Part shown: positions 9,134 to 20,699 of the stretch, in pieces
Layout of the letters: each line of letters opens with the position of its first letter
Position numbering within the stretch: position 1 is the first letter of the stretch
NCBI RefSeq assembly: GCF_000012885.1
Contig: NC_007498.2
Span: forward strand, 2,822,001-2,886,000
Direction of reading: 5' to 3'
Source of the DNA: Syntrophotalea carbinolica DSM 2380
GTDB taxonomy: Bacteria; Desulfobacterota; Desulfuromonadia; Desulfuromonadales; Syntrophotaleaceae
Length of the DNA stretch: 64,000 bases
Position numbers and translations under genes: made by a program
The notes under the pieces: model-generated
Told to the model about the DNA's origin: nothing
The model's database searches: none
Seen by the model: only the letters and a program-made list of their open reading frames with translations

Positions 9134-10300
9134 ATGGAACTGAACAATATTCTGGCCGTCGCCCTCAAAGCCAAAGCCTCGGATATCCATATTAAAGCGG
9201 GATTGCCGCCGATCTACCGCATCGACGGTGCATTGCGACCGTTGCCCAAGGCCCCGCGCCTCGATGCCGAGGGCGTGCACAAAATGGCCTACGGCATCAT
9301 GAACAAACACCGGCAGGAATTCTTCGAGGAACACCACGAGGTCGACATGGCCTACGGTGTGGCCGGACTCGGTCGATTTCGCGTCAACGTCTTCACCCAG
9401 CGCGGCACGATCAGCATGGTTTTCCGTGTTATTCCCTTTACCTGCCCGGCACTGGATGATCTGTATCTGCCACCGGTTATCAAAAAAATCGCCATGGAAT
9501 CGCGTGGTCTGGTGTTGGTGACCGGGGCCACCGGTTCGGGAAAGTCCACCACCCTGGCGGCCATGATCGATTACATCAATACGCACCGTACCGAACACGT
9601 CATCACCGTCGAAGATCCCATCGAGTTTTTGCATCGCGACAAAAAGTGCATCGTCAACCAGCGCGAAGTCGGCAGCGACACCGAAAGCTTCGCCGCGGCA
9701 CTTAAGCATTCTTTGCGCCAGGATCCGGACATCATCCTGGTCGGCGAGATGCGCGACTTGGAGACGGTGGAAACTGCCCTGCATGCGTCTGAAACCGGCC
9801 ATCTGGTACTGGCCACCCTGCACACCATCGATGCACCGGAATCGATCAACCGTATCGTCTCGGTATTTCCGCCCCATCAGCACCGCCAGATCCGATCGCA
9901 GCTTTCGGGCGTCCTCAAAGCGGTGGTTTCGCAGCGCCTGGTGCCGCGTGCCGACGGAAAGGGCCGCGTACCGGCGGTGGAAGTCATGATTTCCACCGCT
10001 CGTACCCGTGACCTGATCGACGACAAGGAAAAAACCAAACTGCTTGGCGACGCCATACAGCAAGGCTTCGTATCGTACGGCATGCAGACCTTCGACCAGT
10101 CGCTGATGTCGCTGTACCGCAACGAACTGATCACTTTCGAAGAAGCGGTCCGACAAAGCTCCAATCCCGACGACTTCAAACTCAAAGCTTCCGGTATTTC
10201 CTCGGCATCCGACCTCAGCTGGGAAGACTTTGACAAGAAGAGTGAAGAATCGGAAGAAGAAGATTCGGACATCCTGCGCAACCATGGCACCTCGAACTGA
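9134..10300 (+). CDS. PilT/PilU-type type IV pilus retraction ATPase
   Basis: Secretion-superfamily hexameric ATPase expected to power pilus retraction at the inner face of the membrane. 388 residues with Walker A GATGSGKSTT at 131-140, an Asp-box VEDPIEF, Walker B ILVGEMRD and the His-box ATLHT. After about residue 345 comes an unusual acidic tail rich in Ser, Glu and Asp. It starts one base after the recA stop and its end overlaps recX by 17 bases. It could be either a PilT or a PilU paralogue, since genomes of this group carry several; I therefore give no symbol. Confidence 0.93.
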   Translation: MELNNILAVALKAKASDIHIKAGLPPIYRIDGALRPLPKAPRLDAEGVHKMAYGIMNKHRQEFFEEHHEVDMAYGVAGLGRFRVNVFTQRGTISMVFRVIPFTCPALDDLYLPPVIKKIAMESRGLVLVTGATGSGKSTTLAAMIDYINTHRTEHVITVEDPIEFLHRDKKCIVNQREVGSDTESFAAALKHSLRQDPDIILVGEMRDLETVETALHASETGHLVLATLHTIDAPESINRIVSVFPPHQHRQIRSQLSGVLKAVVSQRLVPRADGKGRVPAVEVMISTARTRDLIDDKEKTKLLGDAIQQGFVSYGMQTFDQSLMSLYRNELITFEEAVRQSSNPDDFKLKASGISSASDLSWEDFDKKSEESEEEDSDILRNHGTSN

Positions 10301-10745
10301 TGCCTGGAGCAGCGCCCTGCGCCTGCTTTCGCGCAGGGAATACTCCGAAGCCATGCTGCGCGAGCGATTGCAGCGTAAAGGCTTCGACAGTGACCAGATC
10401 GAACATGCGCTGGAACGCTGCCGCAGTTACAACTACGTAAACGACGAACGCTTTGCCCGGATACGGGCCCGTCAGTTGCTGGCCTCCGGCCGTGCCGTCG
10501 GCCCCGCCCTGATGGCCGACCTGAGACATCAGCGTATCGGCGACAGCATCGCCCGCAAGGCTATCAACGATTTGGAGGAGGAATTCAGCCAGGCCGAGAT
10601 TTTAAAAGACCTGTGCCAGCGCCGTTTTCCAGATTTCGATTTTCAAACAGCCGATGACCGTTCGCGACGCAGGGTATTCAATTACCTGAGGCGGCGCGGC
10701 TTTGCCTCGGCAGTTCTGTTTCAATATTTCAGCGAAGAGAGGTAG
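10284..10745 (+). CDS. recX: RecX regulatory protein
   Basis: RecX binds RecA filaments and limits their growth. The 153-residue product starts at ATG 10284, inside the pilT-like gene. Family motifs visible are [30 protein letters not shown] near residues 50-60 and [13 protein letters not shown] near the C-terminus, i.e. the three-helix repeats. An in-frame start at 10230 exists but would add an unrelated extension. recX normally follows recA directly; here the pilus ATPase is inserted between them. Confidence 0.92.
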   Translation: MAPRTDAWSSALRLLSRREYSEAMLRERLQRKGFDSDQIEHALERCRSYNYVNDERFARIRARQLLASGRAVGPALMADLRHQRIGDSIARKAINDLEEEFSQAEILKDLCQRRFPDFDFQTADDRSRRRVFNYLRRRGFASAVLFQYFSEER

Positions 10746-10756
10746 TCACCAAGCTC

Positions 10757-13405
10757 ATGACCGGCAACGAAATACGATCCCGTTTTTTGAAGTTTTTCCA
10801 GGACCATGGACACACGGTAGTCCCCTCTTCGGCGTTGATCCCGCACAACGACCCGACGCTGCTGTTCATCAATGCGGGCATGAACCAGTTCAAGGATGTG
10901 TTTCTCGGTCGGGAAAAACGCGACTATGTGCGCGCCACCTCGGCCCAGAAATGCGTGCGCGCCGGCGGCAAACATAACGACCTGGAAAACGTCGGTCAGA
11001 CCGCCCGTCATCACACCTTTTTTGAAATGCTCGGCAACTTCTCTTTCGGCGACTACTTCAAGAAAGAGGCCATCGACCATGCCTGGAAGTTTCTCACTGA
11101 AGAGATGGGCCTGCCCAAGGACAAATTGTGGGTCACCGTCTTTCGCGAGGACGACGAAGCATACGATATCTGGCGCGACCAGCAAGGTATCCCCGAAGAG
11201 CGCCTGATCCGCATGGGCGAAAAGGACAACTTCTGGTCCATGGGCGACACCGGCCCCTGCGGACCCTGTTCGGAAATCCTCATCGACCAGGGCGAATCCA
11301 TGTCCTGCGGCGACGAGTGCGGTATCGGCAAATGCGACTGCGACCGCTACCTGGAACTGTGGAACCTGGTGTTCATGCAGTTCAATCGCGACGCCGACGG
11401 CACCATGACCCCCCTGCCCAAGCCGTCCATCGACACCGGCATGGGGCTGGAGCGCATCACCGCCGTCATGCAGGGCGTGCAAAGCAATTACGACTGCGAC
11501 CTGCTGCGCGGCATCATCGCCCATGTGGAAGAACTCTCGGGCAAGCGCTACGGCGACAATGCCGAGCACGACATGTCCATGCGGGTCATCGCAGACCACA
11601 GCCGCGCCACAGCGTTTCTCATTGCCGACGGCGTGCTGCCCAGCAACGAAGGCCGCGGCTACGTATTGCGGCGCATCATGCGCCGGGCCGCCCGTCACGC
11701 CAAAATGCTCGGGTTCGCCGATCCGGTACTGTACCGCACGGCAACCTTCGTACTGCAATCGATGGCCGAAGCGTACCCCGAACCGGCCCAGCGTGCTGAC
11801 TACGTCGCCAAGATCGTCAAGATCGAGGAAGAGCGTTTTATCCAGACCCTGGACAACGGCCTGCGCATCCTTACCGAGGAGGTCGAGCGCCTCAAAGCGG
11901 CCAACGCCACCGTGCTGCCGGGCGATGTAGCGTTTAAACTCTACGACACTTTCGGCTTTCCCCTTGACCTTACCGCGGATATTTTACGCGGCGAAAACGT
12001 CACCATCGACGAAGACGGTTTCGAAGCCTGCATGGAGGAACAGCGCCAGAAAGCCCGCGAGCACTGGAAAGGCTCCGGCGAAGAAGCCATTTCCGGCATC
12101 TACCGGCAGCTTGCCGAGGAAGGCGCCCGCACCGACTTTACCGGCTACGGCGAACTGACCGGCCAGAGCGAGATTCTCGCCATCCTCCTCGACGGCCAAC
12201 CGGTGTCCAGCGCACCGGCCGGAGCCAAAGTCGAAATCGTCACCGCCGCCACGCCCTTTTACGGGGAATCGGGTGGCCAGACCGGAGACTGCGGCACCCT
12301 TGCCGCCGGCGATGCCGAAGTCACCATCACAGACACCAAAAAACCGTTGCCGGAATTATTCGTACACGTGGGCGAAATTGCCGCCGGCACGCTGCAGACC
12401 GGCGAAACCGCAACCCTGACGGTTGACCGGGAGCGTCGCCAGGCCACGGCCCTCAACCACACGGCCACCCATCTGCTGCAGGCGGCCCTTGTCGAAGTAC
12501 TCGGCGAGCATGTCAAACAGGCCGGATCGCTGGTAACCCCGGAGCGTCTGCGCTTCGACTTTATCCATTTCTCCGCCATGAGCGCCGAGGAATTGGAACG
12601 GGTCGAAACCCTGGTCAATTGCCGTATCCGGGAGAACGCCGGAGTCGACACCCGCGAAATGGATCACGAACAGGCCGTTGCCGAGGGCGCCACCGCCCTG
12701 TTCGGCGAAAAATACGGCGACAAGGTCCGCGTCGTCCGGGTCGGCGACATCAGCATGGAACTGTGCGGCGGCACCCACGCCAACGCATCCGGGGATATCG
12801 GCCTGTTCAAAATCCTGCAGGAGACCGGCATCGCCGCCGGCGTACGACGTATCGAAGCGGTGACGGGGGCCAAAGCCCTCCAGGTGGTACGCGACCAGGA
12901 ACGTACCCTCGACGATCTGGCAAGCCTGATCAAAACCGATCGTCCCCAACTGGAAGCACGCCTGCGCAAGCTGCTGGAACGCCAGAAGGAACTGGAACGC
13001 GAAATCGAATCCCTGCAGGGCAAGCTCAACGCCGACCAGGCCGGCGATCTGCTGCAGCAGGCTACCGAGATCGACGGCATCAGCGTGGTTTGCGGCCGTG
13101 TCGACAACCTCGACGGCAAGGCTTTGCGGGAACTTGCCGATCAGGTCCGTGACCGACTGTCATCAGGCGTCCTGATTCTGGGCAGTGCCCACGAAGGCAA
13201 GGCCGGGCTTCTGGTAGCAGTCACCAAGGATCTGACCAAGCGGCTGCAGGCCGGCGCACTGGTCAAACAACTGGCCGCCATGGTCGGTGGTGGCGGCGGC
13301 GGGCGACCCGACCTGGCTCAGGCCGGCGGCAGCAAGCCCGAACAACTTGACGAGGCCCTGGCCAGCGTACCGCAACGCATCTCCGAAGCCCTTAACGCGG
13401 CCTGA
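10757..13405 (+). CDS. alaS: Alanyl-tRNA synthetase
   Basis: Class II synthetase charging tRNA-Ala. 882 residues, the normal bacterial length. The catalytic core starts [16 protein letters not shown] and contains [13 protein letters not shown] and [15 protein letters not shown]; the editing domain has the HTATHLL zinc site and the ELCGGTH motif; the C-Ala domain ends in [15 protein letters not shown]. It begins 11 bp after recX; the recA-recX-alaS order is common in proteobacteria. Confidence 0.98.
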   Translation: MTGNEIRSRFLKFFQDHGHTVVPSSALIPHNDPTLLFINAGMNQFKDVFLGREKRDYVRATSAQKCVRAGGKHNDLENVGQTARHHTFFEMLGNFSFGDYFKKEAIDHAWKFLTEEMGLPKDKLWVTVFREDDEAYDIWRDQQGIPEERLIRMGEKDNFWSMGDTGPCGPCSEILIDQGESMSCGDECGIGKCDCDRYLELWNLVFMQFNRDADGTMTPLPKPSIDTGMGLERITAVMQGVQSNYDCDLLRGIIAHVEELSGKRYGDNAEHDMSMRVIADHSRATAFLIADGVLPSNEGRGYVLRRIMRRAARHAKMLGFADPVLYRTATFVLQSMAEAYPEPAQRADYVAKIVKIEEERFIQTLDNGLRILTEEVERLKAANATVLPGDVAFKLYDTFGFPLDLTADILRGENVTIDEDGFEACMEEQRQKAREHWKGSGEEAISGIYRQLAEEGARTDFTGYGELTGQSEILAILLDGQPVSSAPAGAKVEIVTAATPFYGESGGQTGDCGTLAAGDAEVTITDTKKPLPELFVHVGEIAAGTLQTGETATLTVDRERRQATALNHTATHLLQAALVEVLGEHVKQAGSLVTPERLRFDFIHFSAMSAEELERVETLVNCRIRENAGVDTREMDHEQAVAEGATALFGEKYGDKVRVVRVGDISMELCGGTHANASGDIGLFKILQETGIAAGVRRIEAVTGAKALQVVRDQERTLDDLASLIKTDRPQLEARLRKLLERQKELEREIESLQGKLNADQAGDLLQQATEIDGISVVCGRVDNLDGKALRELADQVRDRLSSGVLILGSAHEGKAGLLVAVTKDLTKRLQAGALVKQLAAMVGGGGGGRPDLAQAGGSKPEQLDEALASVPQRISEALNAA

Positions 13406-13429
13406 ACGGCCCATAGACCGGGAGCAACC

Positions 13430-13774
13430 ATGAAAGGCACCGTTATACGTACCGCGGAACAGGAAGAATATCCGCATCCCCAGCATGACCGATTTTTCCT
13501 GCGCGATGTGGTCACCACCGAAATCAATCCGGCCTTGTCCCTGCACCGCGGTCGCATCGAAGCCGGCGGCGAGATTCGCCCCCATGCCCACGAAGGGCAG
13601 ACCGAAACTTTCTACATCCTCGGTGGCGAAGCCCTCTGCACCATGAACGGCGAGCAGCACACCTTCGGCGCCGGCTGTTGCGTGGTGGCGCCTCCCGGCG
13701 TGCAGCACAGCCTCAAAAACATCGGCGACGAACCTGTAGATCTGCTGGCGATCTTCACACCACCGCTCAAATAG
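13430..13774 (+). CDS. Single-domain cupin protein
   Basis: 114 residues forming one double-stranded beta-helix. The metal-binding cupin motifs are visible: PHAHEGQTETFYILGGEA (H-x-H, E) and VVAPPGVQHSL (H). No catalytic partner is adjacent, so substrate is unknown; small cupins of this kind may be sugar isomerases, dioxygenases or sensors. A Shine-Dalgarno-like GGGAG lies upstream. It is 24 bp after alaS and is the last gene before a terminator, so it probably ends the larB-alaS transcript. Confidence 0.85.
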   Translation: MKGTVIRTAEQEEYPHPQHDRFFLRDVVTTEINPALSLHRGRIEAGGEIRPHAHEGQTETFYILGGEALCTMNGEQHTFGAGCCVVAPPGVQHSLKNIGDEPVDLLAIFTPPLK

Positions 13775-13802
13775 CCCTTCCGCAATTTCCATATGCAGCA
13801 TT

Positions 13803-13838
13803 CTGCCGACGGCCGCCTTCGCGCCCGTCGGCAGTTTT
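13803..13838 (+). terminator. Intrinsic terminator after the cupin gene
   Basis: CTGCCGACGG (13803-13812) pairs with CCGTCGGCAG (13825-13834), followed by TTTT. It closes the run that begins at larB. Confidence 0.82.
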
Positions 13839-14083
13839 GTATTATCTCAGCTACTGGCCTTTCCATGTAATATCACTGTTTAGCAATCACCGCAGGGATT
13901 CATTCCTCCTTCCCGAGCAAAGTTACTTACCTACCGAAGAACAACCACAAAAACCTGTCCAGCCAAAAACCAACCTTCAAGATTAAATTTTTCTGTTTAC
14001 AAAAAGGGAGTTTTGTTACACATTATGAAGCCATCTATAATTAGACCATTGTTTCTTTGTGCCGTTTGGCACTTTTCAAACTT

Positions 14084-14112
14084 TTGACACTCTTAAAAAT
14101 CCAATATCAAAT
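14084..14112 (+). promoter_or_regulatory. Possible sigma-70 promoter of the barrel gene
   Basis: A perfect TTGACA at 14084-14089 is followed, 17 bases later, by TCAAAT, a modest -10 match. It lies 24 bases before the start codon, which would leave a very short leader. Confidence 0.35.
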
Positions 14113-14135
14113 TCGATCATTATGGAGGATTGAAA

Positions 14136-15143
14136 ATGAGAAAGACGTTGGTGTTTTGCATCTTCTTACTGCTTATGGCCTCGGTCTGCTGGGCCGCACC
14201 GGATGAGACATCTGCTATAGACGGAGGTGTCTATCTGAATCTTTCCGCTCAATACCTGAGACTTGATCTTCCCGACTATTCCCCCATCGCTTTGGAGGAT
14301 ACATCCTGGCAGATCATTAAATATCTCGATGGAAGTGATGGTCGGGAGGATGCTGTCATGCCAGGACTGACCCTCGGAGTACCGATCCCAGCCCTCAACC
14401 TAATCTTCGAACTGGGAATCGAAATGGCTGATTGGAACGGCTCCACCCATAAATCATACAACTACGGTCCAGATTACCGAGTGGGATGGCTGTCCGTGGG
14501 TGGCGATTTGTGGACCTGGGGTATAACTGGGGATGTAAGCGACGTCGAGGCCCGGATGAATCGCTCCGGCGATTACAGCCGCATAGAGTTGCTTGGGAAA
14601 TATCCCGTGCGTTTCGCTGGCCTTAAGCTTGTCCCCTTTGTCGGACCAAGCTTTATGTCCCTGGAGGAGGATTTCACCCTGCACGCCAACATGACCGGTG
14701 TTTTTTCTGACACCCAAACCCAGATGAATGAGCATTTGAACTCCGATTATATCGGTGGGCGGGCAGGAGTGATAGTTGCCGGTCGGTTTTGTGATTTTGC
14801 CACTTGGGAACTAACCCCGGCTGTTGGCATATATCATCTCGATGCCGAATATCATGGCACCCAGCAGGTGTCCGATATTTTTTCGAATATTTCATCAACA
14901 GCCCATGACGATAAATCCCGGACGACCACTGCAGCAAGCGTCCTTGGCAAGATCACCCTGCAATACGAGCAATTGTCCCTGAGCTTTATTGCGGGAGTGG
15001 ACTACCTTGAGAATGTTGCCAAGATTCGCCATAGCACGCTTGGTCACGGAAGCGCCAATAATTCAGGAACACCGGCGCACATCGAGTTCGACTCCTCCCT
15101 GAATAGTCGTTTTGGAGTAGAACTGGGGTTTCAGTTCTGGTAA
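14136..15143 (+). CDS. Predicted outer-membrane beta-barrel protein of unknown function
   Basis: 335 residues from ATG 14136, chosen for GGAGG 7 bases upstream; a TTG two codons earlier is less likely. A signal peptide (MRKTLVFCIFLLLMASVCWA) is followed by many alternating hydrophobic/polar strands such as GVYLNLSAQYLRL, AGVIVAGRFCDFATWELTPAVGIY and RFGVELGFQFW. Ending on an aromatic residue is the usual outer-membrane insertion signal. I cannot place it in a named family; it could be a small porin-like or adhesion-type barrel. It stands alone with its own promoter and terminator. Its codon use is a little more AT-rich than that of the neighbours. Confidence 0.75.
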   Translation: MRKTLVFCIFLLLMASVCWAAPDETSAIDGGVYLNLSAQYLRLDLPDYSPIALEDTSWQIIKYLDGSDGREDAVMPGLTLGVPIPALNLIFELGIEMADWNGSTHKSYNYGPDYRVGWLSVGGDLWTWGITGDVSDVEARMNRSGDYSRIELLGKYPVRFAGLKLVPFVGPSFMSLEEDFTLHANMTGVFSDTQTQMNEHLNSDYIGGRAGVIVAGRFCDFATWELTPAVGIYHLDAEYHGTQQVSDIFSNISSTAHDDKSRTTTAASVLGKITLQYEQLSLSFIAGVDYLENVAKIRHSTLGHGSANNSGTPAHIEFDSSLNSRFGVELGFQFW

Positions 15144-15290
15144 TTGCCTTATCAAGCAGGTAGTCAACGGCAAGCTTATTTACACACGTTGCCGCTATTT
15201 CACATGACGCACCATCCGCCAAATTGACGGGGAAAAACAATTCATGCAGCGCTGACAAGCCCTCTCTGCCTGTAATACGCATACCTCCTA

Positions 15291-15338
15291 AAGCAAGAGC
15301 GTCCAGAACTCAACAATCTGGAAGCTCTTGCTTTTTTT
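15291..15338 (+). terminator. Intrinsic terminator after the barrel gene
   Basis: AAGCAAGAGC (15291-15300) pairs with GCTCTTGCTT (15324-15333), and the arm runs into a T-tract of seven. It lies about 150 bp after the stop. Confidence 0.85.
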
Positions 15339-15469
15339 ACGAAGAAAATTCCTGAGTAAAAAGGGACCCATAATAAGGCAACCTAACCGAAGCAGCCAAC
15401 AGCAAATTCACGGCTAAAACAACACCCGCTTTTCACGACGACAAAATTCGTACAAGCCCGCAAACCGGG

Positions 15470-15498
15470 TTTGAAATACAGGGCGAAATCTGCCATTT
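15470..15498 (+). promoter_or_regulatory. Possible sigma-32 (heat-shock) promoter for hslVU
   Basis: TTTGAA, 15 bases, then TGCCATTT resembles the RpoH consensus CTTGAA - 13 to 15 - CCCCATNT (5 of 6 at -35; CCAT plus T's at -10). It lies about 87 bases before hslV, whose family is heat-shock controlled in many bacteria. A separate extended -10, TGTTAAAAT at 15522-15530, could serve housekeeping transcription. Confidence 0.42.
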
Positions 15499-15527
15499 TT
15501 CTTTTTTTGCCTGCCTGCCTGTGTTAA

Positions 15528-17452
<1,925 letters not shown>

Positions 17453-17488
17453 GCCGGGCATTAAACGGCAAACGAATCAAACCTCAAT

Positions 17489-17580
17489 TTTCACCGCAGA
17501 GGCCGCAAAGCCCGCAGAGAAAACCGAGTATGACCATTTATGATGGTTTTTCTCTGTGAACTCAGCGAACTCTGCGGTAA
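17489..17580. repeat. Dispersed palindromic repeat, CCGCAGAG type
   Basis: The ends read TTCACCGCAGAG and CTCTGCGGTAA (inverted), and inside are degenerate direct copies CCGCAAAG and CCGCAGAG followed by AAAAC, then GGTTTTTCTCTG. This looks like one member of a dispersed intergenic palindrome family. It lies between hslU and argB and can fold into a long hairpin that may also end hslVU transcripts. Confidence 0.65.
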
Positions 17581-17636
17581 ACAAGATTTTACTGGCTTGA
17601 AGCTTACAGCTGATTTTTCATGAAAGAGCCTGCCCT

Positions 17637-18527
17637 ATGGAAGAATTGATCAGAAAAGCCAACGTGCTGATGGAGGCCCTGCCCTACATCCAGCGCTTCA
17701 ACAACAAAACCATCGTCATCAAATACGGCGGCCACGCCATGGTCGACGGACGCCTCAAGCACGAGTTCGCGCGCGACGTGGTACTGTTGAAATATATCGG
17801 TCTCAATCCCGTCATCGTGCATGGCGGTGGCCCTCAAATCGGCCAGGTTCTCAAATCCATGGGCAAGGAATCGCGCTTCGTCCAGGGGATGCGCGTCACC
17901 GATCAGGAAACCATGGACGTTGCGGAAATGGTGCTCGGCGGCAAGGTCAACAAAGAGATCGTCGCCAACATCAACCGCCATGACGGCAAAGCCGTCGGCT
18001 TGAGCGGCAAGGACGGTCGTCTGATCCTGGCACGCAAGCTGGAAATGACCGCCATCAATCCCGACACCCTGACTCCCGAGATCGTCGATGTGGGGCTGGT
18101 CGGTGATGTCGAAAGCATCAACACCGAGGTCATTACCGCCCTTGAGAATAACGGCTTCATCCCGGTCATCGCTCCCATCGGAGCGGGCCTGGCCGGCGAA
18201 ACCTACAACATCAACGCCGATATTGTCGCCGGCCGCATCGCCGGAGCCCTGCGCGCTGAAAAGCTGATATTGCTGACCGATGTGGAAGGCGTTAAGGACA
18301 AACAGGGCAAATTGATTTCTACGATCGATACCCAACGGGTCCCGGATCTCATCAACAACGGCACCATCACCGGCGGCATGATCCCCAAACTCAACTGCTG
18401 CATCGATGCCCTTGACGAAGGGGTACACACGGCGCATATCATCGACGGCCGCGTAGAACACGCCTGTCTTCTGGAAATTTTCACCGATCGCGGTGTCGGC
18501 ACCGCGGTAGGGAGGTTCACATCATGA
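17637..18527 (+). CDS. argB: Acetylglutamate kinase
   Basis: Phosphorylates N-acetylglutamate, the second step of ornithine synthesis. 296 residues with the amino-acid-kinase pattern: [12 protein letters not shown] near residue 24, [11 protein letters not shown], and near the end [19 protein letters not shown] and [10 protein letters not shown]. Its stop overlaps the argD start by 4 bases. First gene of the argBDF group. Confidence 0.97.
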
Positions 18528-19714
18528 CATCTCAAGAATGGATCGATCGGGGCAATGCCCATGTCGCCAAAACCTACGGCCGTTTTCCGCTGGTCGCAAC
18601 GCGGGGAGAGGGCTCTCGCCTGTGGGACGCGGACGGCAAATGCTACCTCGACTTCCTCGCCGGGATCGCGGTCAACAACCTCGGGCACTGCCATCCCAAA
18701 ATCGTGGCGGCTCTGCAGCAGCAGGCCGCGCAACTGATCCACTGCTCCAACTATTTCCATATCCCCAGCCAGATCGAACTGGCGGAACTGCTTTGCGAAA
18801 ATTCCTTCGGCGATCGGGTGTTTTTCTGTAACAGTGGCGCCGAAGCCAACGAAGCCGCCATGAAGCTGGTGCGTAAATACAGCGCCGAGCATTTCGGCTC
18901 GGACCGTTTCGAGGTCATTACCGCCCTGTCCTCCTTTCACGGACGCACCATCGGCACCATCAGCGCCACCGGCCAGGACAAGGTGAAAGCCGGCTTCAAC
19001 CCCCTGCTGCCCGGTTTTCACTACGTGCCCTTCGGCGATGCCGAAGCCTTGCGCAAAGCCATCACGCCTCGCATCTGCGCCGTCATGCTGGAACCGGTCC
19101 AGGGTGAAGGCGGGGTACGCGTGGCACCGCCGGGCTACCTGGCCGCGGTACGCGAAATCTGCGACGAGAACAATCTGTTGCTGGTTTTCGATGAGGTGCA
19201 GGTCGGTTGCGGCCGTACCGGATCGCTGTTCGCCTACCAGCAGGACGGCGTGGCGCCGGACATCATGACCCTGGCCAAAGCCCTGGCCGGCGGACCGCCC
19301 ATCGGCGCCATGGTCGCTACGGAAAAAGTCGCCGAATCTTTCGGACCCGGCTCCCACGGTTCGACCTTCGGCGGCAATCCGCTGATGGCCACCACGGCCC
19401 TGGCGGCCATGCGCACCATGCTCGAAGACGGCGTGCTGGATAACTGCGTCGCCATGGGCGACTATCTGCGCAGTCGCCTCGAAGAGTTCAAGGACCGCTA
19501 TCCCTTTATCAAGGAAGTGCGCGGTCGCGGTCTGATCCTCGGCATGGAATTGACCATTCCCGGTGCCGATATCGTTACCCAGGCCCTCGAGCGCGGTCTG
19601 TTGATCAACTGCACCGCCAACACGGTGCTGCGCTTTTTGCCGCCGTTGGTGGTCACTCCCGAAGAGATCGACGAAGCCATGGCTATCCTCGACGGCATTC
19701 TGCAAAACATCTGA
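18524..19714 (+). CDS. argD: Acetylornithine aminotransferase
   Basis: Class III PLP transaminase converting N-acetylglutamate semialdehyde to N-acetylornithine; family members also act in the succinylated DAP pathway, which would be unnecessary here because dapL is present. 396 residues. [20 protein letters not shown] binds PLP phosphate, [12 protein letters not shown] contains the Asp that pairs with the ring, and K252 in TLAKALAGG is the likely Schiff-base lysine. ATGA overlap with argB. Confidence 0.96.
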
Positions 19715-19771
19715 CATGCAAGGTACGGCAGACCATGCCTCTGCCCCTTATAGATATTAGGAGAACGGATC

Positions 19772-20680
19772 GTGAAAAAAGATTTTCTCTGTCTCACCGA
19801 CTGGAGCCTTGAAGAACTCGAAAACCTCTTCACCCTCGCGGCGGATCTGAAAGCCAAACAAAAAGCCGGTGAACAGCATCATCTGCTCAAGGGCAAGACC
19901 CTGGGGATGTTGTTCGAAAAAAGTTCCACCCGGACAAGGGTTTCTTTCGAAGTCGGCATGTACCAACTTGGCGGTCACGCCCTGTTTCTGTCCTCCGGCA
20001 GCACCCAGATGGGACGCGGCGAGCCGATTAAAGACACCGGCCGCGTCATGTCCCGCTACGTCGACGGCATCATGATCCGCACCTTCTCCCAGGAAGGGGT
20101 CGAGGAACTGGCTCAATGGTCCACCATCCCGATCATTAACGGTCTGACCGACATGTATCACCCCTGTCAGGTCATGGCGGACCTTCTGACCGTCATCGAG
20201 CACAAAAAGAATTACCGGGACCTGACCTACTGCTGGATCGGCGACGGCAACAACATGGCCAACAGCTGGATCAACGCCGCGGCCATGTTCGGTTTTGAGC
20301 TGCGCGTCGCCACCCCCAAAGGCTATGAGCCGCATGCCCTGGTCGTAGAGCGGGCCAAAAAACTCGGCGCGCGGGTGACGTATCTCAACGACCCCCTGGA
20401 AGCTGCTCGCGGCGCCCATGTGCTGAACACCGACGTATGGGCCAGCATGGGACAGGAAGAGGAGCAGGCCAAACGTGCCGCGGCCTTCGCCGGTTTCCAG
20501 ATCAATGCCGAAACCATCGCCGCCGCCGACCCCGCGTGCATCCTTCTGCACTGCCTGCCGGCCCACCGGGATGAAGAAATCACCGATGAAGCCATCGAAA
20601 GCTCACACGCCGTCGTGTTTGACGAAGCCGAAAACCGTCTGCACATCCAGAAAGCCATCATGGCAACCTTGATGGCCTGA
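19772..20680 (+). CDS. argF: Ornithine carbamoyltransferase
   Basis: Makes citrulline from ornithine and carbamoyl phosphate. 302 residues from GTG 19772, with AGGAGA about 8 bases upstream. The carbamoyl-phosphate loop EKSSTRTRVSFEVGM is at about residues 49-63, HPCQVMADLLT follows, and HCLPAHRDEEI near the C-terminus carries the ornithine-side Cys. Third gene of the group, 57 bp after argD. Confidence 0.97.
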   Translation: MKKDFLCLTDWSLEELENLFTLAADLKAKQKAGEQHHLLKGKTLGMLFEKSSTRTRVSFEVGMYQLGGHALFLSSGSTQMGRGEPIKDTGRVMSRYVDGIMIRTFSQEGVEELAQWSTIPIINGLTDMYHPCQVMADLLTVIEHKKNYRDLTYCWIGDGNNMANSWINAAAMFGFELRVATPKGYEPHALVVERAKKLGARVTYLNDPLEAARGAHVLNTDVWASMGQEEEQAKRAAAFAGFQINAETIAAADPACILLHCLPAHRDEEITDEAIESSHAVVFDEAENRLHIQKAIMATLMA

Positions 20681-20699
20681 TGCCAGTGAAGGGGGGAGC

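Larger units (their letters stand above)
13775..14135. other. Intergenic region before the outer-membrane barrel gene
   Basis: 361 bp, AT-rich after the cupin terminator. It contains the terminator and a possible promoter for the barrel gene (both listed). The only open frames are short and without family signal. Confidence 0.6.

Noticed and set aside
8894-10354. 486-residue minus-strand open frame
   Set aside because: Antisense shadow of recA and the pilT-like gene.
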